Assembly: GCF_040712315.1 (NCBI RefSeq)
Contig: NC_134020.1
Span: 8,388,825-8,452,824 of the forward strand
Length of the DNA: 64,000 nt
Direction of reading: 5' to 3'
Source of the DNA: Castanea sativa
Taxonomy: Eukaryota > Streptophyta > Magnoliopsida > Fagales > Fagaceae
A program made the translations under genes and the position numbers. The notes under the pieces are model-generated. The model searched no databases and had not been told where the DNA came from. It worked only from the letters and a program-made list of their open reading frames with translations. Of this stretch, positions 1-10,657 are shown in pieces (the first letter of the stretch is position 1; every line of letters starts with the position of its first letter).

Positions 1-230
1 TGATTGAGAGAGCACGCTTCTTGAGCATCAAGTGAAATTGGAGTAAAGATTAAAAGTGTTCCCAAGTACTTCTAGTCTTTTGTTTTGAATTTCACTGCAC
101 CAAGGTACGCTTTTTTGTTCTTAAATTTTGAAATTTACATAGTACATGTTATCAATTGCAAATGAAAAAGATCCGTTAATTTTTCGCTGCGTATGCTTTG
201 TGTGAGATACAAACATATATTTTTCCAATA
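1..230 (+). repeat. 3' end of 5' LTR of copia A
   Basis: The sequence matches the last 230 bases of the other family LTRs, for example 9180-9420 and the reverse complement of 27791-28020. The end TTTTCCAATA corresponds to TTTTCCAACA in other copies. The primer site follows at once. Confidence 0.9.
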
Positions 231-246
231 ATTGGTATCAAAACGG
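231..246 (+). other. Primer-binding site of copia A, mutated
   Basis: ATTGGTATCAAAACGG directly follows the LTR. B has ATTGGTATCAGAGCCAGG at the same place, complementary to the 3' end of plant initiator Met tRNA. The A copy has lost part of the match. Confidence 0.8.
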
Positions 247-1137
247 TCTTCAATTTCGAATTGTATAACATGTTTTGTGAGTTTTGGAATCAAAATGATA
301 GTTTCATGATGTTAGAAAGTTATGCAATTAATTTTCTGCATGATTGTTGAAATTATTGTTTGATGAAAAACTGATATTGATGTTTTGATGTTGTTTAAAT
401 TTGAGTTTAAGCATGTTAAATTGAACTTTAAGGCTATAGCATTACTGTAATTTAGTTTTGATATCATTTTCTGTCCATGGTTGTTTGTTCATGAAAAATC
501 GTTGAAAACTGTTCAAGAAAAATTCTGGAAAATTCAGTTTTCATGTGGCTTGATCAATCAAGAATTACCCTTAATCAATCGAGTGACAATCTGCCTGCTT
601 GATCGCTGCTCGATCGATCAAGAGAAAGAAAATTCTGAATTTTTCTTAGTGTTTTCAAATGGATTAACTGCAAGGCTATGTGTGATGAGATTACACATAA
701 GTTCTAACTAAAAGACCTAATGAGATCACTGGTATTAGTTAAATAGAACTCTTAGTCCTAAATAGTTTGGGACTTGTCTTTTAATAAACACTCTAATGAG
801 ATTGGAATTGTTGTATGATTGTAAGTCCTTAATTTATTTTAATTAGAAGTTTTAATGAGGTTAAAGCTTAATTAATAGGTATATAGTTTCTAATGAGATT
901 AGAACTTTTCATTTAGGATATTAAGGATAGAGTTCTATATAACTAATTTTTGATTCATTAGTGTTTAAATAATCTTAAATAGTTTAGGACTTCCATTTTA
1001 GTTAGTGATTCTAATGAGATTAGAGTTTTCATAAAGTGCAAGGTTATTAGTTGTGATGGGATCACAATTATTTAAAGAAAAACCTAAATAACGAGTGGGA
1101 GTGCTGAAATAACCCTTTTGTTAAGTTTATTGTAATG

Positions 1138-1585
1138 TGAATAGATACCTTGTCTTGACTTTGAGTCTTACATTCCATGCAGAGTGTATTTACTTCACAA
1201 ATTACAAGGTTAAACTTCTTTGTGATTGCACGAATATTCGTTACACTATTGTGACGTGACTTAGTAACATCACATCGAATTTAAACAATTAAACACATTT
1301 GATGTGTAGGGTTAAAATTGTGATTAGATCACAATGATTTCAGGACAATCCACTTGTTTTAAAATTTCTAGTAGGAGAGAGATACAGTGGTGTGGGGTAA
1401 GCACCTCGTCTTGGCGTATATGCCTCGCAATCCTAAAGGAGGGTGTTTACTTTATGGTACTACAAGATTGAACTTACCGGTTTAAAGTAGTGTGAACAAG
1501 CACCTTGTCTTGGCGTATATGCCTCGCAATCCCAAAGGAGGGTGTTTTGTTTCATGGTACTACAAGTTTAAACACTATAAAGGGA
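1138..1585 (+). repeat. Leader repeat block, about 99-bp units
   Basis: Two good units start near 1391 and 1490; both contain CACCT(C/T)GTCTTGGCGTATA, then GCCTCGCAATCC, then GGAGGGTGTTT and TGGTACTACAAG. A third, poor unit lies near 1138-1215. Copia B has two units (26681-26868) and copia C one (43071-43147) at the same relative place. Confidence 0.8.
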
Positions 1586-2099
1586 GATGAAATGTGACTA
1601 CACATGATTCTAGATAATGGTGTACACTAGACTAAGTGTAATATTAACCTCCCAAAGGAGCTATGTCATTATTACTTAGAGGCTAAAGGAAAAGCGCCAA
1701 TTATTTTTATTTGGTAAGAGTTACCACGATAGCATTAATAATGAGAATAATTCTCGCTTGATCATAGTGATTGGTATAAACTCGCTACCGAGGAATATTA
1801 ATTACGAGATTAGGTTGTCGTTGCGCCTAGTATTGTATGGTTTTATGGGTTCCATATTATATGGTTATGGTTGCAAAATAATAATGTCTAGGTATTTAAG
1901 TTCATAGTCTCAAATTGAAATTGTCATGAATTTTTGTTCTTAAACTACTATTGAATCACATTAACTAAGAAATAATTTTGGACATGGTGCTTAAAGGAGC
2001 TGAAATACATAATTATGTTTTGATTCAGCACTGTTATAATCTCCTATACATGATGCATTGATGAAAGACAGCTTATGATATGATCATAGTCTCCATTGA

Positions 2100-3233
2100 A
2101 ATGCTAAAATGTTACATTGGCTTCTATCTCAATTGTGCCACAGTATGAGATGCAAGAGTTAGTACTAGACTTAGATTTTATATTAAGTCTAAATGAGATG
2201 TTTGGTATGGATCATATTGAGTGCTAAGAAAGGCTTAAGGAGTTCTAATTCTATATCATTTTATGAAAAAAAAAAAATATAAATATATATATATATGTAA
2301 AAAATGAATTGGAATTCTTGGATGTAGAGATTAAATGTTAATCTCATATGGATATGATCCACAAGTCCTTGTTAGAATCTTTTGATCAATTTAGATTGTC
2401 TTTGAAAATAAATTCTTTTTATATTATTTGAATTGATGAGTGAGTTCTACGCAACGGAAGACATCCTAAAAGCTAAGGCTAGGATCAATATGATTTAATT
2501 CAAATTCTTAGCCTACACCGAAAGGTAAAGGTGGGAAGAAGAGAAATTATAATACCAAACAGTTGGACAAGCTAGTTGTCTTAGTAGTTGCCAAAAGAAA
2601 ATTAGACTTAAAAGTATGACCAAAAGGAAAGTGTTTCCGGTTTGGTAAAACTAAGTATTGTCCATGATTGCTTTTTAGATAGAAATTTACATGTTTTACT
2701 TTTAAAGAGAAAGTTTCCATCCTTTGGTACTGTATGTTTTGACACTTATGTCTAGATTTTATTAATCTAAATGATATTCAAGATTGGTGAAAGATGAGTT
2801 TTTAGAACCATTATTTTGTTATATTCCCAATCCATGAATTTTATTTAGATGATAATATGATCTAGGGCTCCTTTATTGTAAAGGAATATAATTTCAATGA
2901 CTTCTTTAAGTCAATGCATACATGAAAGAAGAATAAGATTCTTTTAGAAATAGTAAAGTACATAATAAGTATTTTCATTTACTTATTTTTTTTGGAGATA
3001 TACTCTAATTATTACTGTATATTTTCTAAAATTGATTTCAAAAGTTTTTTCCTAGGACATTTATCAAATTGTGGATTAGGTGAAAACCTAGTATATGATA
3101 CTTTCATTTTTGGAGATGTTTAGCACTTGTGTTAGAAAGGAAGTCTGACAAATTGAAATCAAAAGATAGAAAAATGTATGTTTATGTTGAGTATCCAAAA
3201 AAGAATTGCAAAAGGTTATTTTGGTAGTCATAA
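2100..3233 (+). pseudogene. Decayed extra gag-pol relic inside the leader
   Basis: Short stretches match the family's own coding region in order. Near 2430-2465 is a decayed form of the gag segment at 4017-4055. Near 2610-2670 is a remnant of the zinc-knuckle region at 4200-4250. Near 3060-3200 is a remnant of the integrase-end segment at 5400-5530. No frame is open. The leader segment before it (about 1700-1900) is repeated after it (3234-3461). The element therefore carries a second, internally deleted and much older copy of its own front half, perhaps from recombination or template switching between family members. Confidence 0.55.
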
Positions 3234-3461
3234 AGATGACGTGGTGTTATCATGATAGCACTAATAATGAGAATAGTTCTCAATCAATCATAGTGTTTAT
3301 AATATACTTGCTACTAAGGAATTATAGACATGGGATTGGGTTGTCGTTGCATATTTTATATTATGATTTTATTAAGGTTCCATACTATATGTTTATATGC
3401 TAAATTGATAATGTCTAGTTTACTTATTATATTCATGTTTGTTATTTTCGGATTTAAAATC

Positions 3462-4333
3462 ATGGCATCATTTAGCCCACTTGTTGTTATTCTTAATCAA
3501 AACAAACTGACTGAATCCAACTATATTGATTATAAAAGAAATTTGGACATTGTTCTTACTCTGAAGAGCACAAATATGTGCCTACTTAATCATGTCCTAG
3601 CTTACCATCATTAGATGCTTCTCTTGAGGAAAAACAGTGATATGATCATTGTAAAAAATCTAATGAAATGACTAAGTGCTATGTCCTAGCATTTATTTCA
3701 AATGTTCTATAGCATCAAATGCAGGATGTAGAACTAGCTTCGGACATAATGCTAAGTCTGAAGGAGATGTTTGGTGAGTAAGGCCGTTCTGCAAGGCAAG
3801 AAATTATGAGGCAGATTTATAATACCAAAATGGCTGAAGGTACTTTAGTGATGGAGTATTGTCTTAGGATGATTACTAATCTGAATACATTGGAAGTTTT
3901 AGGTGCCGATATTGATGGAGAATCCCAAGTGAAAATGATACTCCAGTTACTACCAGAATCATTCAAGGAATTTGGACTTAACTATAATATGAACAAAAAT
4001 GTTTATTCATTGTTTGAATTGATGAATGAGTTGGTAGCGGCGGAAGGCATCCTTGGTACTTCTAGTGTTGATGCTAATATGGTTGAAGCATCTTCTTCTC
4101 AACCTAAGTCGAAAGGCAAGGGTAAAAAGAAGAAGAAGAAGGACTTCACCAAGCAAGATGGTGTTGCCTTAGAAATTGCCAACAAAGGAAAGAAAACCAA
4201 AGGAAAGTGTTTCCATTTTGGTGAGAAAGGACATTGGAAGAGGAATTGTTCAATATTTAAGTTTGCCAAGAATAAGGGTATGAAAAGTATATTCCTTCTT
4301 GAAATATGTTTAGTACAAAATCCCACAGATTCC
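3462..4333 (+). pseudogene. gag: Copia A gag (UBN2-type capsid plus zinc knuckle)
   Basis: The start is the ATG of MASFSPLV, conserved at the same place in B and C. The frame breaks after about 50 codons and again at a TGA near 3638 shared with B. From 3806 to 4336 it is open: a UBN2-like capsid region, a Lys-rich stretch, and a zinc knuckle in which the second Cys is Phe (CFHFGEKGHWKRNC), so metal binding should be lost. Gag would form the cytoplasmic virus-like particle. A stop at 4334-4336 separates it from the protease. Confidence 0.88.
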
Positions 4334-5713
4334 TAGTGTGTGGATTCAGATTGTACTAATCATATCTGCAATTCTTTACAAGGGTTCCCAAAGACCAGCA
4401 AGTTGAATGAAGGGGAAATGTTTTTTTCCTTGGCTGATGAGAGTAGGATTCCAGTTGTAGCTATTGGAGTGTTTAATTTATATTTTGAATCTAGAGTTCT
4501 AATATTGGAAGACTGTTTGTATGTACCTAATGTTCATAGGAATTTAATTTCTGCAACTTATTTAGGTAAATATGGATATTATGTTATCCTGAAAGACAAT
4601 ATTGTAATAAAGAAGGATAAAATGTTTATCTGTTCAGGCAATATTGTAGATGGTCTTTATATTTTAACTCTGGATAAACATAAATTATACAATTCTGAAT
4701 TAGATAATGACTCTCATGTAAAATCATTAAAAAGAAAGCTTCCTTCTACTAATGATGCATATCTTTGGCACTTGGGTTTGGGTCATATTAATTCAAACAT
4801 AATTCAAAGACTGATCAAAGATGAATTTTTAGAGCCCGTGGACTTTGATAGATTTCCAGCTTGTGAATCTTGTTTGGAAGGTAAAATGACCAAACGACCT
4901 TTTAATGCAGAAGGTAGAAGAGCCCAATAATTTCTTGAATTAGTTCATATGGATGTATATGGTCCTATGTCAACCTAAGCAAAAAGAGGTTACGAGTACT
5001 TCATCACTTTTACTGATGATTACTCAAGATATGGTTATGTGTACTTAATGAGACGGAAGTCTGAAACCTTTGAATAGTTCAAAGAGTTTAGGGCCGAAGT
5101 TAAGAATCAATTAGGTAAACACATAAAGGCCATTTGATCTGATAGAGGTGGCGAATACCTTCTTGGGGATTTCAAGGACTACTTAATTCAAAATGGGATT
5201 GTATCCCAATTAATTGCAACTAGAACACCCTAACAAAATGGTGTAGCAGAAAAAAGGAATAAGACTCTTTTAGAAATTGTTAGGTCCATGATGAGTTATT
5301 CAACTTTACCAATTTCTTTTTGGGGATATGCACTAAAAACTGTAATGCATATTTTGAATTTAGTTCTATCAAAATCTATTCCCAACACAATCAAAATTGT
5401 GGAGTGGGCGCAAGCCTAGTTTGAGATACCTCCACATTTGGGGATGTTCGACACATAAAGTCTGATAAGTTGGAAGCAAAAATAGAAGTATACATGTTTT
5501 TAGGGTATTCAAAGGAAACTAAGGGTTATTTATTTTATAATCATAAAGAGAACAAAATGTTTGTTAGCACCAATGCTAAGTTTTTAGAGAATGATTATGT
5601 GAATAATTTTAATCCTAGAAGTAAAGTTGTCTTGGCTGAAATAGATGAACCTGTAATTGAACAACTAATGCATGAAACTAGGGATGATGTGGATGTATTA
5701 GATACACCACAAG
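4334..5713 (+). pseudogene. pol: Copia A protease and integrase, broken
   Basis: The protease motif reads DSDCTNH, where copy C has DSGCTNH, so the catalytic DSG is lost. A pre-integrase zinc region follows (HLGLGHINS, then CESCLEGK; 4340-4930). The integrase core (4930-5400) is cut by stops such as those at 4928 and 5158. The integrase tail is open again at 5470-5713. The family's role for this part is polyprotein cleavage and insertion of cDNA. The hAT MITE at 5714 interrupts the linker before RT. Confidence 0.85.
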
Positions 5714-6308
5714 TAGAGCTGTCCACGGGTCAGTTCGGGTTGGGTTTGTGCCCAAACCGAAACCGAACCTATCACTTCGAGTTTCCCATGCTTAGACCCG
5801 CCACCGACCGGTGAACGGAGTCGGTTCAGGTGGTTAGATTTTCATTGGGTTCAGATTGGTCCTCAGTTGGTTTCGGGTTGTGTGAAAATTTGCTGAATTT
5901 TGCCAAAAGCTGTCTGATCTGGCAAGACCTAACCGGATCTTGACGAGATCTCGGCGGATCTCGAAGAGATCAGGCCGATCTCAGCGAGATTTGGTCGGAT
6001 CTCGATGAGATCTCGGCATATCTCGAAGAGATCAGGCCGAATCTCAACGAGATCTTGCCTGACTCTTTGAGTTCATGACAGATCTCAATAGATCGAATAG
6101 AAAATTGGTGATTTTTCAGTTAGATACGGTCGGGTCGGTTACATATTGGTTTCTCAGCCTCAAACCCACCAATTGACCCGCCGTTTTTGGGTTCAGAGAG
6201 TAGAGGACCGCCGCCGACCAGTCATTGACGTTGGGTTGGCCAGTTCTCGAGCCGAATTGGACGGTTTGGCTGGGTGGGTCGGGTTCCGATTTTGTTTGGA
6301 CATGCCTA
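5714..6308. mobile_element. hAT-type MITE
   Basis: A 595-bp insert flanked by the 8-bp duplication ACCACAAG (5706-5713 and 6309-6316). Its ends are imperfect inverted repeats starting TAGAGCTGTCCA and, on the other strand, TAGGCATGTCCA. An 8-bp duplication and TAG-starting ends are typical of hAT. Copies B and C show the uninterrupted sequence. It holds no transposase. The middle has a GATCTCG-rich tandem duplication. The ORF at 6116-6313 spans its end and is spurious. Confidence 0.9.
5936..6070. repeat. GATCTCG-rich tandem duplication in the MITE
   Basis: Two units of about 65 bp each contain several near-palindromes of the type GATCTCG(A/G)NGAGATC. This gives strong folding potential on either strand. 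Confidence 0.7.
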
Positions 6309-6316
6309 ACCACAAG

Positions 6317-8017
6317 ACATTACTCATAAGATGACTAGTACACAGGTGCCTTATTGTAGTGGGAGAATTGTTCAGCCTCCTATAAGATTTATAAGTCTGG
6401 GAGAAATTTATGAAGCTATTTCAGAAAAGGTTGAATCGGATCCCTACGCTTATGAAGAGGCAATGAATGATATAGATGCACATCATTGGGTTCAAGCTAT
6501 GAAATCTAAATTAGATTCTATGTATTCCAATCAAGTTTGGGATCTTGTAAAGGCGCCTAGTGGCATTAAACCTGTTGGTTGCAAATGGGTTTACAAGAGG
6601 AAGAGAATGATAGATGGAAATGTTGAAACCTTTAAAGCAAGACTAGTGGCGAATGGGTATACATAAAAAGAAGGTATTAACTATTATGAAACTTTTTCGC
6701 TAGTAGCCATCCTTAAATCTATCAGAATTCTCTTATCCATTACTGCTTATTATGATTATGAGATTTGACAAATGGATAATAAGACTGCATTTCTTAATGG
6801 CAATCTTGAAGAAGAAATCTATATGATGCAACTGGAAGGTTTCATAGTAAAGAACTAAGAGCATATGGTATGCAAGTTGGAAATGTCCATTTATGGACTT
6901 AAGCAAGCATCTAGGTCATGGAACATCAGATTTGATCAAGCAATCAAGTCATTTAGTTTTGAACAAAATCTTGATGAACCATGTGTGTACAAAAGACATA
7001 GAGATAAAGTAGTAATGCTCCTAGTGCTTTATCTTGATGATATTTTATTCATTGGAAATGATGTAAGGGTAATGTCATCAGTAAAGATTTAGTTGTCAAG
7101 CCAATTTGATATGAAGGACTTAGGTGAAACTAACTTTATTCTAAGGATCAAGCTTTGTCGAAATTGCAAGAATAAGATGTTAGGTTTATCACAAGCTGGG
7201 TATATAGATAAGGTTCTAGAACGGTTTAGCATGCAAAACTCCAAGAAATGATTACTTTCATTTAAACATGGAGTTCTTCTGTCTGATGACCAAAGGCCTA
7301 AGACTCTTGAGGAAGAATATAATAATGAGACAAGTTCCTTACGTTTCTGCAGTGGGAAGTCTCATGTATGCCATGCTATGTACTAGATCAGATATCTGTT
7401 ATTCAGTTGGCATGGTCAGCCAATATCAATTAAATCCAGGACTTAAATATTAGCAAGCTGTAAAACATATTCTCAAGTATCTACGGAGAACGAGAGATTA
7501 TATGCTTGTTTACCATAGTGAGGATTTGATTCCTATTAGTTATATAGATTCAAATTTTCAATCAGATCTTGATTTTAGATAGTCCACTTCAGGTTGTGTG
7601 TTCACCTTGGGAGGTAGAGCCATAAGTTAGAGGAGTGTTAAGAAATCATGTATTGCCGACTCCACCATGGAAGCTGAATATGTTACTGCTTGTGAAGTAG
7701 CAGAGGAAGCTATTTGGCTCAAGAAATTCCTTTCTGATCTTGGTGTTGTGAGAATGGAGCAAGTTCTTATCACATTATTTTGCGACAATAGTGGAGCGGT
7801 TGCACAATCCAAGGATCTAAGGAATTATAAAAAAGGAAAGCACATAGAAAGAAATTACCACATTATTCGAGACATTGTTGCTCGAGGAGATGTGGTAGTA
7901 GCAAAGATTGAGAGTGCAAATAATCTAGCAGATTCCTTTACCAAAACCTTGCCTCAAAGGACTTTTGAGTTACATTTGGAGGGAATGGGAGTTAGATTAG
8001 TGCACAATAGTCTTTAG
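6317..8017 (+). pseudogene. pol: Copia A reverse transcriptase and RNase H, broken
   Basis: The RT fingers are readable (CKWVYKRKR, then FKARLVANGY), followed by NKTAFLNGNLEEEIYMMQ and IYGLKQASRSWN. The catalytic motif reads YLDD where B and C have YVDD. The RNase H part has DSNF, SGCVFTLGG, MEAEYVTACE and the tail NLADSFTKTLPQ, ending in a stop at 8015-8017. There are stops near 6664, 6767, 6856, 7090 and 7249 and a frame change near 7320. The product would copy the RNA into DNA; this copy cannot. Confidence 0.9.
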
Positions 8018-8031
8018 GGCAAGTGGGAGAT
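8018..8031 (+). other. Polypurine tract of copia A
   Basis: GGGCAAGTGGGAGA lies directly before the 3' LTR. The same tract stands beside the 3' LTRs of B and C. It primes plus-strand DNA synthesis. Confidence 0.85.
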
Positions 8032-9420
8032 TATTAGGATGTGTGCCCTTAAATCCTTTTGTATGATGCTATGTATGATATTATGTTGTGATTAATAGAG
8101 TTGTTTTATTATTATCTAAAATAATGGTAATATAAATATTTGGACATTATCATAGAGTTTATGAGATACATAGTATGTGATTTAGTCACAAAAGATATAG
8201 ATCACAAGTTCTTTGTAAACTCAGAATTTTGGTTCGTAGTCGGTGTTGAAATTTGACATTTCATCTGCGAAGACTATAACATATCAACTAAAATGATTTG
8301 TCTTGATCATGGAAGTGGAGACTTCCAGTTGATATGTTGATATGTTTTAAGAGTTAAGACATATTGAACTGAACTGCTGTGAGATTTATTATTCTCCTAA
8401 TGACTGTCAAATGAATAATGAATCTCACGACTTCTATTTGCATGAACTCTTAATATTGAGAGAAAAATGGACCTGATCATGAGATGTATGTTACTTTGAT
8501 ATATCAGAAGTGAGATCTAAAGTAATGATCAAAACCTCAGTATGTTGGGCAGCCACATTTAGTGCTGATGGAACATATATTCTCAAGATGGAATTCATAA
8601 TCTCTTAACGGAGATACAAAATATTCCATTGGATAAATTTAATGGTTTTGGTTATTCAAAATGTTAGGCCTAACCACTTTAGTATGGAGTTACTAAAGTA
8701 TATATTTATGAAATTGGATTTCATAAATATATGATGAATAACTTAAATGATTAAACCAGGTACTCAAGGATTAAAGATGTAGTAATCTTCAAAGTGCCAG
8801 TTTATTTTCATGACTTTGTATTATTACGAATATTTTATGAAGAGGTTACATGTACAATAAAGTCTTGAGATATAATTTATATCTAAGGCCTAGAGTGCAA
8901 TTATATTTATATAGTGGTATTAAATATAATTAATGATAATTTTGGACCTGTCAAGAGTTGATAGAAAAGCCCAAGGCCCATTGGAACTAGATTCTTATTT
9001 GTTCCCTTTTGGTCCCACTCCAAGCCATACACTAAAGCCCAATTGTAAGGGCCCAAAGGCTAGTTCGATTAGATAAACAGTTAGATACAAAGTGAGAAAT
9101 ATACAGAATTTTAGAAGTAGATTTCATTATGAAATGGTGTGTATATGTGTAAAAGCCACTCGATTATTCTCCATTGGAAACTGATTGAGAGACCACACTT
9201 CTTGGGCGTAAAGTGAAATTAGAGTGAAGATTAAAAGTGTTCCCAAGTAATTCTGATATTTTGTTTTGAATTTCACCACACCAAGGTACGCTCTTTTGTT
9301 CTTGAATTCTAAAATTTATATAGTACATGTTATCAATCATGAATGAAGAAGATCTGTTCATATTCCACTGTGTGTATTTGTATGAGATACAAATTTGTTA
9401 TTCCATGTGTTTTCCCAACA
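8032..9420 (+). repeat. 3' LTR of copia A
   Basis: 1389 bp, starting TATTAGGATGTG (TGTTAGGAT in other copies) and ending TTTTCCCAACA. It contains the family's two palindromes (8380-8430 and 8701-8732). Sequence beyond 9420 is G1. Confidence 0.93.
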
Positions 9421-10090
9421 TAATTCCCAGTAGGCGTCACAAAAGTTATCTTCTCTTGGTTTGCCGTGGCTAATGGTATCTGATTTGGAAGGCATTCAGA
9501 AAACTCATTCGAGGATGACCGATTGTAGCATCCATAAATTGGTCTATCCGAGGAATTAGGAAAGGATCCTTGGGGCAGCTTTATTCAAGTCAGTAAAATC
9601 CATGCAAACTCTCCACTTCCCTGACTTCTTCTTCACCACAACTGTATTGGTCAACCATTCTGGGTAAAAAAACCTCCTTAATTTCCCTGGTGCGTTTAAG
9701 CTTCATCACTTCTTTCTTGACAGCCTTGGCATGCTCTTTAGAAGAGTATCGATGTGGTTACTTCTTCAGGGTAATGGCTGCGTTGACATTTAAATGATGA
9801 CAAATAAAATTCAGATCCACTCCGGGAGCTTCATAGGCACTCCAATCAAAAACATCTATATTCCTTCTAAGGAAAGCTAGCAATTCCTCCTTCTCCTAAG
9901 GAGGTAATTGGACTCCAATTTGGAAATATCTTTTTGCATCAGCATCAATAATAACCTTCTTTAACTCCTCACACCTCGCCCCTTCGTCTGCAACATCCGT
10001 AGACACTTTTACCTCAATTAATTGCTATAAGGCCCTTTTAGGGATTTCCAAGGGTTCACCTTCGGACTGGTGTATGATAGCAGTGACCAA
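9421..10090 (-). pseudogene. pol: G1 protease-RT linker and RT N-terminal fragment
   Basis: In shifting frames on the minus strand I read linker residues DLNFICHHLNVN, then KEVMKLKRTREIKEV, then VVVKKKSGKWRVCMDFTDLN and PRIDQFMDATIGHPRMSFLN, the standard gypsy RT fingers. It ends in a threonine-proline-threonine-glycine stretch exactly where the copia LTR begins, so the catalytic YVDD part is missing. At least one frameshift and several stops are present. Confidence 0.85.
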
Positions 10091-10657
10091 TTATTGCCTT
10101 GCCATAGTCTGGCTTCCAATCAATTCTTTAATATAGTCCCCTGAGGGAAACTTCACCTTTAGATGTAGAGTTGAAGAAACGGCCTCTATGGCATGAAGCC
10201 ACAGTTTTGCTAAGATGGCAGTATAAGGTGAATAAGCATCTACCACAATGAAGTTTACTTCCACCACTTTTGTCCCTACCCAAATAGGCAATCTGATCAT
10301 GTCCCTTGGGATAATAGTATTCCTATCAAATCCCACTAGAGGGGAATCATAACTAACTAGGTCCTCGGGTTTTAGCTTAAGTCCCTTGTACAGATCAGGA
10401 TACATGATCTCTGCACCACTGCTTTGATCTACTAGGACCCTTCTTACATCATAGCCTCTTATTTGAAGGGTAACCATTAAGGCTTCATCGTGCGGCTGAT
10501 AAGTTCCAACTTTATCTTCATCAGAGAAGCTCAAAGCTGGTCGAGCCTGCATCTTTCCCCGTTTAGGTTTAAGGACTAGATCCTCAGTGTGTGAACTTGA
10601 TACGGACATGACCTTGGATGAATACATGCCAATCTGACTCGAGGTTGCTAGGATCAC
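10091..10657 (-). CDS. pol: G1 aspartic protease region
   Basis: An open stretch of 188 codons. The active site reads VDQSSGAEIMYPDLYKG, where this family usually has D-(Q/N)-G-S, so the glycine is replaced by serine. The second part has the expected pattern up to SPYTAILAKLWLHA, where families usually read AIL(G/A)R. It would process the gypsy polyprotein. It runs between the gag and RT fragments in the same direction and is a retained piece of a dead element. Confidence 0.85.
   Translation of the reverse strand: MILATSSQIGMYSSKVMSVSSSHTEDLVLKPKRGKMQARPALSFSDEDKVGTYQPHDEALMVTLQIRGYDVRRVLVDQSSGAEIMYPDLYKGLKLKPEDLVSYDSPLVGFDRNTIIPRDMIRLPIWVGTKVVEVNFIVVDAYSPYTAILAKLWLHAIEAVSSTLHLKVKFPSGDYIKELIGSQTMARQ

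Larger units (their letters stand above)
247..3461 (+). other. Leader of copia A, no intact gene
   Basis: This is the untranslated region between primer site and gag. It holds five or six diverged copies of a TAATGAGATTAGA-like motif (about 700-1060), a 99-bp repeat block (1138-1585), a normal family leader segment (about 1700-1900), a decayed gag-pol relic (about 2100-3233) and a second copy of the leader segment (3234-3461). The short ORFs at 481-711 and 3206-3403 have no family resemblance and are not called as genes. Confidence 0.75.
1..9420 (+). mobile_element. Ty1/copia element A, decayed, 5' end outside window
   Basis: The order is 5' LTR end, primer-binding site, long leader, gag, protease, integrase, RT, RNase H, purine tract and 3' LTR. 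Gag-protease-integrase-RT-RNase H is the Ty1/copia order. Copies B and C belong to the same family, since their proteins align along the whole length. A has many stops and frameshifts, so it is an old copy. Its leader of about 3.2 kb is twice the length of those of B and C because it holds an extra decayed gag-pol piece. A hAT MITE sits between the integrase and RT parts. The 3' LTR abuts the interrupted RT gene of gypsy G1, so A landed in G1. The other target-site copy lies left of the window. Confidence 0.93.

Noticed and set aside
231..246. tRNA gene at primer-binding sites
   Set aside because: Only the 16-18 bases complementary to a tRNA 3' end are present, with no cloverleaf.
1391..1585. 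Regular repeats resembling a CRISPR array
   Set aside because: Only two or three long, diverged units, no short repeat/spacer pattern, and a plant retrotransposon leader.
6116..6334. Overlapping ORFs on both strands near the MITE end
   Set aside because: They cross the MITE boundary and follow its GGGTCGGGTT-type sequence; no conservation in B or C, which lack the MITE.
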